From NCBI GenBank assembly GCA_947247005.1, contig OX365955.1, forward strand, positions 10,001 to 74,000: a DNA stretch of 64,000 nucleotides, in the 5' to 3' direction. Shown here piece by piece: positions 21,416 to 33,680 of the stretch. The number at the start of each line of letters is the position of its first letter. Position 1 is the stretch's first letter. The notes beneath the pieces are model-generated. The model saw only the letters and a list, made by a program, of their open reading frames with translations, was not told where the DNA came from and did not search any database. The DNA comes from Spisula solida (Eukaryota > Mollusca > Bivalvia > Venerida > Mactridae). Made by a program: the position numbers and the translations under genes.

Positions 21416-22969
21416 CAAACGATTTAAAAATGCACCACTTGTGAAATGTCAATTTCATTGTTAAAAAAAGTCTTCTATGGTTCTTTGACTTCAGGTAAAT
21501 AATCTTCAGTCGATGGGTAATGTGTTATGTAATGTTCATGTCACTTAACGAGTTTGAAATAAGTTATGCTATGATTAACAGGGTGACCCATCTACATGAA
21601 AGTCACAATATCTAAACGGGAGAAAATCATTGTACTGAACTATTTATCTCTTCATTGGCATTGATGAAAGTAATAATGCAATAGTATATTTTCCAGCATT
21701 CGATTAACATTGTGTTCAGTCATGCGGAACCGATTTGAGTGACGCAACATGTGTCTAAATCCTCGTCATTCTCGGGGGTTGGGAGCCGTGGTTTCAACTG
21801 ACTGGTGTATCAATCGATGTCTGTGACAGCTGCGTCAAAGGCTCACGGTATTCCACGGGCCTCTTTATATGACAATATACACCACAGAACGCCACTAGAT
21901 AGAACACAAAATCAGTATTGATGACCTCATAATTTAGTATGATGTCATTTAAGATTGCCTAGCCAGCCCACAGCTTTATATATATGCTAAAATAGATGTA
22001 TAGCTTCCGGTTCGTATGATACAAACAACTTACAGAACAGACATACAATCCTACCCAGGAAACAAGACGTTGCGTATATTATTATACATTTTGTACATGT
22101 ACGTAAATGTCGTCTCATTTAGGCCATTACCAAACTACTTAAAACATGCTATTGTCGGGAGTAGAAATGGTGTTTATGTAATAATATAATGTGCATATGA
22201 TGTTTCAAGTTATACTAGAAAAACGTTTGTACATGCTTTTTTCAAATTACAACATCAACTGCAGAATGAGTCCCTTGGGACTGCACGTTACAACACATAC
22301 ACGCATGCATTAACACTATACCCACACTCGCACACACGCACACCTAAGAAATGAAAAAGTTAGAAAGTTCTGATGAAAGTTTATAATCGTCTCATTCAAA
22401 CAATTAATCAAAGACCTACACATTACACGTAGTGAATAGTGAAATAATGTACTATTTGATTGCCTGCTATAAACATATATATATATACAGGGTTTGTTTG
22501 AGAAATAATGAATAATTATGTATCTGTGTTTTATCGTAGAACAAAGCACAGTCACGTCGGTATTGGTATAAGTCGACGTCATCTGGAGAAAGTTAGAAAC
22601 GGTGAACTTTTCTAATTTTCATATAATATTTTAGGTCATATATTTCGTCGGCGCGTTTTGAAATTAATGTGTAAATATTATGTATGTACGGATGCGCATT
22701 CATAACATCAATCGAATGCCATAGGTTTGACATTACTGACGTTAATATTACGATTTTCACAGGCGTTTTACTACGTGTAAGGCTTGACGCGCCGTAACAT
22801 AAAAACGTGCGTAACATAGCAACTTCACGACGTCAAAGCAACGTCATGGTCTAAAAAACGGAATATTAGCGTTCAGTTTTAAATTGGAAATAACTTCAAT
22901 TTTACAATGATACCAAATGTTTATATAGACTCCGACATTTTTTAATTCACTGGTTCCACCTTAAGGGTC
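21416..22969. other. Non-coding stretch
   Basis: No gene or clear repeat is seen over 1.5 kb apart from a short TA-rich microsatellite near 22475-22490. Minus-strand frames at 22316-22582 and 22593-22817 lack supporting features. Confidence 0.45.
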
Positions 22970-23460
22970 GCTTACCTACCTACCTATCGGGACAGGGGGT
23001 GCAATGTTACTAGGTTGTATCACATTCCATCAGTACACATGCATATATCATACTATACCCCCAGGTATCTCAAAGGGTATGTTTTGTAGCCTACAGGGAC
23101 CATCAACATATCACAGTCACAGGGCCTTAACTATAAAACCCATAGAGGCAAGGGTATAATGTTAGATAGTTGTACCCCAGTACCCCCTTGACACATTATT
23201 AGCTTCACGTTTAGTTCATTCGTATATCTGTCGATTAATACTAGTATGAATATGATGTATCCGACCTGGTCGGCTGGGCAGCTCGAACATCAAACCCGAT
23301 CCGACGGCATAAATTACTTTTATTCACAGGTTACATGACTGAAATGTAAGTTTATTGTACCGAAGTACTCCCTCAACAGATCCATGATGCATCCATGTAT
23401 CATATGGTACCAACATATGGTACCCCTAGAACTACAGGGGCAGGTAAGCAATGTCAATCG
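22970..23460. repeat. Degenerate ggggccataact-type tandem repeat
   Basis: Units with cagggccttaactataaaac, cccatagaggcaagggtata and gttgtaccccagtaccccc recur about every 120-170 bases. They match the order seen at 10985-11060. No coding sequence. Confidence 0.5.
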
Positions 23461-23479
23461 GGGTATTTGGCTATATAAC

Positions 23480-24010
23480 TTCATCAATTGACAATAATTC
23501 GTGACAGATCCGCCATATATGTAGACGTCGGGGCTTGAACTAATTTGAAAACCCTTTAGTAATGATCAAAATAACGCACGCAAGTAATAAGTTCGAACCT
23601 GGTCAGCTGTGAACTCTGCAAAGTTCAAACCACTACTGACCATCTTTAAACCAAAGCTGTGAACTTTGTACCAGACCCAGATTGCTGTAAATTGGTGCAT
23701 TATGTAGCTAAGAACTATGGCTAAACGGCCATGTATGCGAATGATGTATATGTATACGTTGGAAGTCGAACCGGATTAAGAAACGATTAGAAATGACAAA
23801 AATAGCGACAGAATACAAGTTCAAGCTATGATTAGGCACCTTTCAACGTCTGCCGATACGCCTGTATCTAAGTCAGACCCGTGAAAATGGTTTCATTCTG
23901 TAGCTAAAGTCAATACCAACACGACCATTCATAATAATAATGTATGACTAGACGACTGGGTTCGAACCACTTTGAAAACCCTTTAGTAATTTTCAAAATA
24001 ATAAAAATAC
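23480..24010 (-). repeat. Inverted copy of the ~197 bp array
   Basis: On the minus strand this carries the same ggttcgaac..cca, aatgagaccattttcacgg-like and ttagctaca anchors as 17040-17830, in at least two and a half units. With the array at 17 kb it forms a pair of inverted arms about 5.7 kb apart. The adjoining G-run segment (24050-24310), however, is in direct orientation to its partner at 17.9 kb, so this is not a simple TIR element. Confidence 0.6.
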
Positions 24011-24049
24011 ATATTTTCCCGTTTCGACATATTCGGACAGAAAACAAAG

Positions 24050-24330
24050 TTTTTAGGGGACAGTACTTTTTTATGGGGGGGGGGGGGGAGGCTTAAGCTA
24101 CTTACTGACTGGTGCATCTGGAACACATAATCGATGTTGTTATCAATATCATCCGATTACCTGTGTGCATGTGTGATGTAGACACATTGATACTGGTTAT
24201 TTAACGCAACCGTTTTAATGTTGCTGTGAGACCTAATGCGTTCGGACTTCGCATTGCTAAACGAGGTTGCGGTTCATTAGTTCGAATCCCACTAGCTGTG
24301 CAAACTATTACTTCAACGATATGTCCAATT
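24050..24330 (+). repeat. Second copy of the G-run segment, with B-box-like end
   Basis: A run of 14 G near 24076 is followed by the blocks described for 17900-18250. The end reads ggttcattagttcgaatccc, containing GTTCGAATCC, a perfect B-box core. Upstream there is no good D arm. Confidence 0.55.
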
Positions 24331-25584
24331 ATCCGTATTTCTGGAGTATTGGATGATTTCTTAAAGTATGTTCTGAGTGTAACACAGGGACCTTTAGTGA
24401 CTAGACGTGCTGTAACTGGATTTTAGTAGTGCTATAACTGCAAATGTTATCCGAATATCCGTAACAAAATTGAACCAAGCATTGAGCGCAGTATGAAATG
24501 TAACCTAATTTCGCGACAAACATCGTCTTGTGTACCAAGTTATAGTTAGAACATATTAAGCGAAGCGAAGCGAAGCGAAGCGAAGCGAGTCCTCCAAAAT
24601 TCGGCGTTTTCATTGGTTTATAATGTATGTTATATTCTAATATCAGACAGACTCACATTTAATGTCTCAGAACGAGTAGTTGATCTTGAGAAGTATATTT
24701 TTATGAATGTCTTACTCGTGTGCGTGGATGTATGCTATATAAGGGTAGGTAACTCCATTTGTATGAAACACTATTTCCACTTTCGTTTTGTCAAACTGCA
24801 AGCAATGATCTCCATTGTCGCATGATATAATATATGATGTACTAGGTCCTGCTTGATGACATGAAACTGATGCATATTAATTTCATGTTCGTGTTTTCCT
24901 TATACATGTATCAGTATAATTACGTAGTACTGACTAAGTACTAACTGATATAAGGCAAACTTGAAGATAATATTTATATGCGCCAATACCCTGTGAAAAC
25001 ACAGCGAGGATTTCGTCATTTTGGCGCTCGTGTTATCTCTCCTTGTTCCATCTATGTTGACATGTTGTTATTGTGTGATGCATTTTGAATACATAAGTTT
25101 GTTCTGATGAACGACAGTTTGATATAGGTACTAGATATACTCTTTGCTTGTATTTTTGCGGTATACACTAGTTGTCACTCAATTGACGTATATTTGATTA
25201 AATGCTAGCACGTGATTTGTACCGCAAAATTGCAAACTAACAGCACAAGACGAGTTGTATGAGTCAATAACGTGAAACCAATTAAACACAGTAAGGAAAC
25301 TCACTGACACGTTTTTATTTACATAACAAATCATGATTTACTGTCATAAAAAATAACAACATGGTAATACGTAAAACAAATAAAACTGGTATGTTTGAAA
25401 AAAAAAGAATCTGGTGTAAGTGACAAGCTGGGGGTGGACATTGATATTTAAATTAATAAAGTGGATGAGACAGGTGTTTTGGGTATTGGTTGTCACTAAT
25501 AGTAGTGATATTTAGGAATCTGTGATAATATTGATACAATGCATTATGTAATTGCATTAGAGCTGTTTATATGAATTTTTTCTC
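24331..25584. other. Non-coding stretch with GCGAA microsatellite
   Basis: Contains the segment shared with 15.8 kb (24388-24440) and a pentanucleotide microsatellite, about six units of gcgaa, at 24559-24588. The rest up to 25584 is AT-rich and would be the 3' flank of the pseudogene on the minus strand. No clear polyadenylation hexamer is seen close to its stop. Confidence 0.45.
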
Positions 25585-28334
25585 TTAGAGCCTGCTGAAC
25601 TTGCACAGGTAAGCCCTTTTGGTCCTAAATGGAATACTGCGCGCTAAACACTTTTGCCTGTATTCATCATTACACAGGTTTGGGTCCTTTCGATTAGATT
25701 TGTCCCTGGCGATCTCATGCAACAGTTCAAGTTCCTCCCCTGTCTACTTTCGTGGAACTCCAGCAACTTTGGCCGCACATAACGGTTGTCGGCAAATTAC
25801 GTTGACACATTCAATGTCATCAGCTTGGGCTATTTGTTGTGGACGTTCAACGTCCACTTGAACATTTTCTGGGTTATGGTTGGGTTGGGATTCACGTGTC
25901 CCTTTTGGTGCTTCAAATTTCATGATGTTGGGATTGAGTTGTGCAGTCTGTACAATGGGAATTTGTTGAATTTGTCAGACAACAATAACTTGCTCTGTAT
26001 CTCCAGATCTTTTAGCCAGGCCTGTGGGTGTTGCTTGGGCAAATCATGAAACAGTTTCTCCATATTGTTAAAGTCTACATACCAGCCATTCATCATAAGT
26101 CCAATGCAGGAAATCAAACACATTACAACAACAAGTTGATTCTCTTCAAGATTTTCTTTTGCTAGTTTCCGCTCACATGCAGGCACCCATGGAAAGCACT
26201 TACACGACCCTGACTTCAATCGGCTAACGTGAACTAACTGTCGTAATTCCAGTTCGGCCGCGACCATACTTGTAAGCAAATCTGGTGACATCATAGTGTT
26301 GACTGGTACCGACTCTGTGTCAACAATTTTCCAAAGTCCAGTCCTCCAATTCCAATACAACGTTCCATTACCATGACTATCGTACAGCTGGATGGCGGCG
26401 AAATGTTTTATTCTTACTTCTAGTAAGCCGGCCTCAAGTATTTCAGACAACCTGTGGCGTGATTTCTCCAACATGGTACGTAAAACTCCGAACACCATGG
26501 AGTTAGGAACTCTCCTTTCCTTACATATCATACTGGCTACTCGCTGTCTTGTTACAGTGCCGAAAACACGTAATCGATTTGCCGTATCACTAAACAGATC
26601 CCGCTTAAAGTCGTCAACCGTAGTAACAGTCCCAACCTTAGAGGACACGAACAAATCCTCTATTAATGCATGCATTAATCTACGTCCAAGTACATGTGGT
26701 GCACTATTTATCACGTCATGTATTCCAGCTGATCGTCGGATCTTGCTCTGAAGACTTTCTGTTGCTCCCCAAATACCACATGCTGGAAGACTATCTTCTG
26801 TGGTCATAGATGCGCTCCATAGATCAAAAGACAGAAATCCATTCTCATCTGTACGGCTTCGACTAGGCGTAAGCTGCCCTGGTCCAAGATTTACCGAATA
26901 TCTGTGGCTCTGGAAACATAACGGGTGTCCCCACAATAGTTTCTCCGCTGCGACCTCCAGTTGAAAAGCTTTCCACACGGCTTCCACATTGCACGTCCTC
27001 GAATAAATTTCAAAAATCTATTTCAGACGCTCGGTTATCCATAGACCTACTTTATTCACTGACAAAACTGTACCAAGCGGGAAAGGAGCAATCATTGGTT
27101 TACATTCCAATAATGTTCGTAGGTTTTCCATGTCAAGCCAGTCGGAGCATGATATAGTGCTCTTTTCAAACTCAAATACTTCAACAACAAACTCTACTCG
27201 ACATTCTCCCCTTTGAAGAAGCTCAAAGTTGCTTTTTAATGTTGATAAGTACTTGATAGCATCTCTTTCAAATGCAGCGGCACTCTGGTGGTGGTAAACC
27301 ATCCCTACAGCAATACTTCCTGACACTGGGTGGAACCGTGTCGCCGGTCTTCTGTGTGGAGTGTCGCCGTACATCTGTACGAATCGTATGTTTTCGGGAT
27401 GGCGGCTTAGTTTGCGAAGTTCTTCTTTCACGTCCATCAAACGATTATCAACATTACTTTGGAAACAGGCACAGTCACCAAATGATAAACAGGTGTTTAA
27501 AACACACCTGTTCCCTACAACAGACTGCACCCCAGCCACTGACCACATCAAGTCCATAACATCAGATGAAATATTCACAGCACAGTGTACCGTAATCTTT
27601 CGAATATGTTTCTTATCAAAATCAGTCAAAGACACCCCGTCACTTGCCTTTTCACCGAAACGAAAGCAAAAACGTATTACTTCAAAGCGTTCATCGACTG
27701 TTGTTGTATCGACAGCAGATTGAAACTCATTCATTATAAGTGCACTATCATCGGGCAGGACAAATAATTTACTGACATCGCTCATATCGTTTTTCATCAA
27801 TGTTCGCCTTAAAAGATTGCTCACTGACATTAGCCGTCTTCGAAAATTGTCACGTAATCTTTTGAAGTACTCAACAGATATATCTCGTATTGCTTCCTTC
27901 CTCAGATCACCGCAACGGCATTCTACACTGGGAATCAAAGCCAGCCATGCATCCCAGCCTCTTTCATAAAATAGCTGGAAACCAAGGCACTGATTGAAAA
28001 ACGACATTTGCTGGTTGTTATATCTGGTAAGGTTAACGTGCTTCTTGAGCATTGATTTCACCAGACGTACACGATTCTGATAAAACACAGTCAAATGTTT
28101 CACTGACAACAGTATACCATTCCATTTGCAAAGTTCAACCACACAACCGTCTAGATCGGATGTAAAGTTTAAAAACACTCTTTGATCCATTGCTTCAACA
28201 GTGGTTCCACGAGCATAAATCTTTTTTTCTCTGGTTAAAAAGTCACAGATATCATCGTGCTTCCCAAACGCTTCAAGAAAATTTTGGTTTTCCTCCATAG
28301 CTTCCACAAGTGCGTCGTCTTCTAAATCCTCCAT
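25585..28334 (-). pseudogene. Paralogue of the 934-aa Myb/SANT-like protein, three lesions
   Basis: Aligns along its whole length with the protein encoded at 6369-9173, by eye about 35-40% identical in the stretches compared. It keeps DGCVVEL, GFQLFYERGW, FRFGEKASDGVSL, TRFHPVSG, SVNLGPG and KDLEIQSKL. Translation starts best at ATG 28332-28334, right after a strong splice acceptor (pyrimidine tract then tttcag, AG at 28339-28340). Lesions, in reading order: an in-frame TAG at 27018-27020 where the intact copy has Lys; a frameshift near 25920-25940, just after LHNSIP; and a TAG in the third segment where the intact copy has the first Trp of the Myb/SANT helix. The remaining Myb part ends in IPFRTKRAYLCKFSRL and a TAA at 25585-25587. 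So few lesions in 2.75 kb suggest recent loss, or sequencing error at one or more sites. Confidence 0.8.
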
Positions 28335-28337
28335 TTT

Positions 28338-28504
28338 CCTGAAACAAGACAAAAACGGTAGACATCAGAAACAAACGAAACTATATATAACCATCACACG
28401 TATTACAAACTATATTGGATAGAACGAAAACGAAAGTATATGATATAAACAAATTATACAATTCATTATTATTACTATTATAATAGTGTAATAAAAGTCA
28501 GATT
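28338..28504 (-). promoter_or_regulatory. Splice acceptor and intron end upstream of the pseudogene
   Basis: On the minus strand gtttttgtcttgtttcag is followed by GAAAATGGAG. This is a textbook 3' splice site four bases before the ATG. It implies a non-coding first exon to the right, probably beyond the GTTTACTC array. The same layout is seen, less strongly, in front of the intact gene. Confidence 0.65.
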
Positions 28505-29260
28505 GCTATTTTGGGGGTTTACTCTCTTTAGTGGTGTTAAGTGTTTTCAGTGTCCATCCTCGTTTTCCAGTGTTTTGAGGTTTACTCTATTTTAGGGGTT
28601 TACTCTATTTTTGGTGTTAACCCATTATTCCAAGGTTTACTCATTTTTACAGAGTTTATCCCTTTTTACAGAGATTACCCTGAAATATACCCTATCTGAG
28701 TTTACTACAAAGTTTCACGTCAACATTGCTTCATTAGGAGTAAACTCGGAGTAAACTCCGAATGATGCACTGCAAGCTCGTTTTCCAGTGTTTTGGGGTT
28801 TACTCTATTTTTAGGGGTTTACTCTATTTCTGGTGTTAACCCATTATTCAAAGGTTTTCTCATTTTTACAGAGTTTACCCCTTTTTACAGAGTTTGCCCT
28901 GAAAGATACCCAATCTGAGTTTACTACAAATGTTCACGTTTAATTCCGAGTAAACTCTGAATGATGCAATGCAAACTGGTTTTACTGTTTTGGGGTTTAC
29001 TCTATTTTTAGGGGTTTACTCTATTGTTTGGTGTTAACCGTTTTTCCCCGGGTTTACTAATTTTTACAGAGTTTACCCATTTTAACAGAGTTTACCCTGA
29101 AATCTGAGATTACTCCAAATGTTCACGTCAACATTGCATCATTCGTAGTTTACTCCGAGTTTACTCCGAGTTTACTCCTAGTGATGCAATGTTGACGGAG
29201 TTTACTCCGAGTTTACCCGGGTTTACTCCGAGTTTACTCCTAAAGATACAATCCTCCAGA
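28505..29260. repeat. GTTTACTC array, ~205 bp units with internal palindrome
   Basis: The block ggggtttactctattttt recurs near 28571, 28781 and 28981. Each unit continues with ggtgttaacccatt, ttttacagagtttaccc and an inverted pair of gagtaaactc / gagtttactc around a cat..atgatgca core. A partial copy lies at 18783-19060. In position it corresponds to the GGGTTA array upstream of the intact gene, though the sequence differs. Confidence 0.8.
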
Positions 29261-29989
29261 ATTTTAACTCAATAAAAACAGTAGTATATAAAGAAATAAA
29301 GTTATTATTAATAAATAATATATTTAAGAGCCTCCTCATCAATAGCCACGGCAAACTAAGCAAAACTCCAAAACAATACAGACAGACAGAAAGACAATCA
29401 GACAGACGGGCGGACAATCAACGGACATACGGACAACTAAATAAACAAGTCACTAAGAATTGCAAGCAGTACAGAAGTCCCGTACCGGTTTTAAGCCATA
29501 TTTTCAATGTTTCAGTTGCCATGGCATCGACAATTTTTGTCCGAATAACAAAATATTTAAACGTGCATAATGTCCTTATTGTCCCCAATCCACATACTAA
29601 ATATCAATATATTCTGAAAAAATCGTATTTAATAAATATAATCTTACTAAACAAACAATAACGTACTATTTAAATAATTGTTTTAAATAAATAAAACAAC
29701 TTACATCAATTTCCTAATCCAAATTAAATACAAATTGTTTAAACACTATAATAATTCCTATAGTATAATTCCAGCTAACCGTCAATAATTCACAACTGGT
29801 CAATAATGTCCTCCTACAGAATAATTCACAATTCACAAATCACAACCGTTAGAACATAATGAAATATATTTTTTATTTTACCAACAACAAATTCCTAAAT
29901 CAAAATGCCGCAAACTAATTTCTATATTTGTTTAAAAACACGTCCGTTCTATACAGCAAATAATCCGTAAATAAATGCATACAGTGATG
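29261..29989. other. AT-rich upstream region, part shared with 19.1-19.4 kb
   Basis: Contains runs of acagacagacagaaagacaa and cggacaatcaacggac (29380-29440) and an AT-rich tail to 29750 that match 19090-19440. The 64-codon frame here is in simple sequence. No gene. Confidence 0.6.
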
Positions 29990-30135
29990 TTAAAAAATCA
30001 CATGATTATATTGACCAATCACAATCAAGAATCTCATTGAAAAGTCACATGATCAAATCGACCAATCACAATCAAGAATCTCATTCAGTCTCATCAAATA
30101 TCTTATTTTGCCTATACCCTAACCCTAACCCCGAT
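29990..30135. promoter_or_regulatory. CACATGA + CCAATCA module ending in CCCTAA
   Basis: Two near-copies of a unit reading cacatgatNNNatNgaccaatcacaatcaagaatctcatt (quoted in part) are followed by CCCTAACCCTAACCCC at 30117-30132. Order and orientation match 11.4-11.7 and 16.76-16.87 kb. It lies about 1.7 kb upstream of the pseudogene start. Confidence 0.55.
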
Positions 30136-30319
30136 ATCCCGACTTCTCACGATTGATCACGAACCCTCCCGATATCACAAGTTGTCTCATGACTTCCCCA
30201 AAGCTAGACCTAGACCACGAGAAGCTGGTTCAGTTGCCTCGCGAAACTCATTAATGCCCATCGAGAGTACATCGCCGAGGCAACATAGTGGAACATAGGC
30301 TTTAGATAGATATCAAAAA

Positions 30320-31085
30320 CTGACAGACTTTATAATATTATGGTACTCAGCAATGCACAGAACTGCCCTTTTTGCTCTATGAAATATGTAACAAATCCTT
30401 GCCTAGCTCTATAGGGAAGCAATCACTGTTAGCTAGTTATGACATACATTGGTAACCTAATGCTGCTGTAAACGGTGATTGATTCTAAATTACTTGTAAA
30501 GTCTTCCCTTGTTAATAAATGCCTGACAGAGTTATTCCTGAATTCACTTAATACATAATACTGCTGGACTCAGCCATCAGTAAATCTATAGAGTATCAAA
30601 CAAGGTATGGCGTAACTATTCCTGGCTCCATTTGGTCACATACATGGCCTGAAACAGCCATTCCTGGCTTTATATGGTACCCAACACAGTTTGCAACTAC
30701 TCGCTGTTGCTCTGTGGGTGTATATATCACATCCTAGGGTAGTGCCATTGCTATGTATGACCCACTTGTACTGGACCAGACAAACAATTCTATAAATAGC
30801 CGTTGCCTATAATAATGCCAGTGGTGTGACCGTATGGGTTACCTTATACTGTACTGCTGGAAACAGATATGCCTCGATCTATGGGGACGTTCTGACTCTA
30901 CCTGACTGAGTTTTATAGGAACTGGCAAAACAAATGAGCCATATTGTACTCTTTATGATACCAAACACTGATATGGAAGGTATTCCTGGTTCTACATGTA
31001 TGAGGGTGACAAAAGTCATCGAAGTTGTTTATGATACAAACTACTGCCTGGTACTGTTATTGGTTTAACCAACTCAAAACATGTA
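30320..31085. repeat. Degenerate minisatellite, ~55-110 bp units
   Basis: Anchors such as gcctagctctatagggaa, cctggctccatttggtcaca, cctggctttatatggtaccc and gcctcgatctatggggac recur with irregular spacing and are joined by ctgctggaaacag-like linkers. It is probably the same kind of old array as at 2640-4620, on the other strand, but the match is too weak to be sure. Confidence 0.45.
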
Positions 31086-33004
31086 TATATTTTTAGTTTC
31101 ACCCCAAATAGTCACATTTTGCACAATAGCCCATCTTAGGATGTTTGATAACTAAACTGTAGGGTTATTTATAGTTTTATACCATATACATTGACATAAT
31201 TTTATTAAATAACCAGATAAATAATCAATGTCATTGCGCATAGTCTACCGATTCAAAAAACTTACAATTTTCAATGTTTTACCCAAACATTATCTAGCTT
31301 AAGATGTTTGATATCTTAATCGCAAGTCACTATGAATCTATCACAGCGATTATTTATTAATTTGTCAATGACGTCAATAGACTTTATTTGTCATTATAAG
31401 TAAATGAAACGTTCTAAACATAAAGATAAATTTATTTCAAATTGATTCACTGCTGATCAATAATATTGACCTAAGACGGCACGAACGCGGTTTCCTATGG
31501 CAACGTCACTCGACGTCATGCGGCCCAAATTTTCATATTTTCCAACGTTTCACATAGCAAACGATGACGTATCATTCGTGCGTTTTTAATTTTATAAGTT
31601 TCTAAAGGTTGGATTATGAACGTACAATGATAATTATAACATTACATTCGTCATTTCAAAAATTGTTTTAACGTCAAAACTCTGTTTTAGAGTTATTTGC
31701 TTTGAAGTTGTTGTCTGAAAATGAGTACGGTACCGAAAACGGCGACGAAAAGTCGTGTCGCGAATGAAATGTCATAAAATATTAATGTCAATACTGCAAA
31801 ATGCAACTAATATGTAATAGCACTCAAAATAGGTGTCGGTTTTGCATATTCTCTCATACATAGCCATGTGAAATCAATGCCGTCTTGCGCATGAGCTATA
31901 CAACGTCAATTACGTCAAATTATGTCATCAATATTATTGTTCTCCATCAGCTAATTTTTATAATTTACATACAAGAAAAATATTGGTTTTCGGTTGACAG
32001 GTCTATGAAGTGTATCTGGTTGTACAGCTATTTTTTTAAAGAATCATTCAATGCGTTATACAGTATAAATTATGCCACTTATGAGTATGTATACTGTAAC
32101 ATGTAACGACGTCGCGATGACTTTGGGCCGGTGTAGCCATAGTGACGTTGCGGTTTCTATAATGTTTCGACCAAATATTACCTGAGTTTAATGATTTTTT
32201 AGTTGTGTATTTGTAATACGCCAATCTATTATCTGACTGATTTTCTTTAGTATTGGTCACTTAACAAATATTTTAGAGCATTTTTCCGCGTATTTGTTGA
32301 TCACCCCTCGTATATACAACACTAAAATTTTACAGTCTTAATAATAACATTTGAGTGTGATTTATTACAAAATATGATTAAAAATGACATTGTAGTTCAC
32401 TGATTCCAGAAATTCACAGTTTCGTTTATATTTTGGAACGTTTTACCCCAATTTTCTCAAAATTCTTAATGGCAACAAAATGTCACCTGTCAGAAATCCC
32501 ATTCCAACGGTCTTGTCTACTGAAATCATTAAAGAAAACACAATGAAAGGTTAGGTCATTTTTGTGGGTTTTCGGGCCGGACTATGAAATTTGGACTGGT
32601 TATGAGCTGAGGGTTAGGGTTAGGGGGAAGCCGCCATCTTGGTTTCCATAGTAACTGACTTTATTTCAGTTATTCACCCTCTCTATGATTAAACTTCAAA
32701 CACTTGCCTACATAAATAAACAAAACAAAACTATGATTTGAGGGAATACTACTCGCTGAAGCAACATAAACTAAAGCTTTTGCACTTTTAACAACATAAA
32801 AATGTGACTGGAACAATTGTCTTGAACTTTCACCTTGTAATGACCTTCACCTTCGTGACCTTGATCAACATATCAATTTGAATGCTGAGCTAGGTACCAT
32901 TGTGTATTAAGGTTGCACATAAAATAGTATGTATGCACATTTTGCACTTTTACACTTGGCGAAGCAAATGCAACGCATGCTGTTTTCTCCTGATAATCAA
33001 AATA
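31086..33004. other. Non-coding stretch with a short TTAGGG tract
   Basis: No gene is seen. GGGTTAGGGTTAGGGGG lies at 32611-32627, in the opposite orientation to the other telomere-like tracts. It is followed by gccgccatcttggtttccat, which contains a YY1-like site and the start of an RFX X-box-like motif. Confidence 0.45.
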
Positions 33005-33177
33005 CAGTCAGATCTCGATATAACGACACCCGATATACTGACAAATTCATTATACTGACATCAAATTTGGGACGAAAGTATTAACATGTTCTTTGTATCA
33101 ATTCAGTATACCGACATATTCGTTATAACGACATTTTTCTTGGAAACAAACAGCGTCATTGTATCGAGATCTGACTG
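33005..33177. mobile_element. 173 bp MITE with pogo/Tigger-like ends
   Basis: Ends are CAGTCAGATCTCGATATAAC and the inverted ..TATCGAGATCTGACTG, flanked by TA on both sides (33003-33004 and 33178-33179). TIRs starting with CAGT..ctcgatataacga and TA target sites are typical of pogo/Tigger members of the Tc1/mariner superfamily. The element is far too short to code for a transposase. Confidence 0.85.
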
Positions 33178-33544
33178 TATATGGAAAATTTCAATTGGGG
33201 TGGGGTTACGAAATTCCCTCTTATTTCATTATTATTCGCCATGTCAACACAAAATAAATTTTATTGTAAGTGCAACTGATGGTTGGCGATGCTGAAATAC
33301 ATGAATTAAGTATATGGACAAAATTGCGCAAATGAATGACAACTATTTGGGGTAAAAACACATTTTTACCCATTTTTAGGTCTTTTGACCTCTAAATGAC
33401 CTTGACCTCGACATTAAATGACCTTGACCCACATATCATTTCAGAGCTCTATACCGGTACTTTAATTATTACACATAATAAAATTGATATGTGTTTGTAC
33501 ATACTAGTTAGAAAGGTTAAATTAAGACGGAGTGTGTGCTAAAA

Positions 33545-33680
33545 AATTGGCGGGAAATTTTGACGCTACCATGGTTTCCATGGTAACCTACAGGATCTCA
33601 GATGTCCACCCTGAATTAAACTTCAAGCATCCCTCTACACAAATAAACCAAGAAACTCTCTGGACCTTGTTTTCACACTA
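33545..33680. promoter_or_regulatory. RFX X-box-like site in a dispersed repeat
   Basis: gtttccatggtaac fits the RFX X-box palindrome (GTNRCC-N(0-3)-RGYAAC style). Just before it lies ttggcgggaaat, an E2F-like motif. A related segment at 32628-32760 has gtttccatagtaac and the same following aattaaacttcaaRcaYYYYctacaYaaataaac pattern (quoted in degenerate form), so both sit in copies of one dispersed repeat. No gene is nearby, so function is unproven. Confidence 0.35.

Noticed and set aside
26392..26751. Plus-strand 119-codon frame opposite the pseudogene
   Set aside because: Antisense shadow of the paralogue's coding frame.
25920..26987. Separate 355-codon gene downstream of the 444-codon frame
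   Set aside because: Both are the same reading frame separated by a single TAG at 27018-27020 and align to one intact paralogue. The apparent start is a GTG inside the gene.
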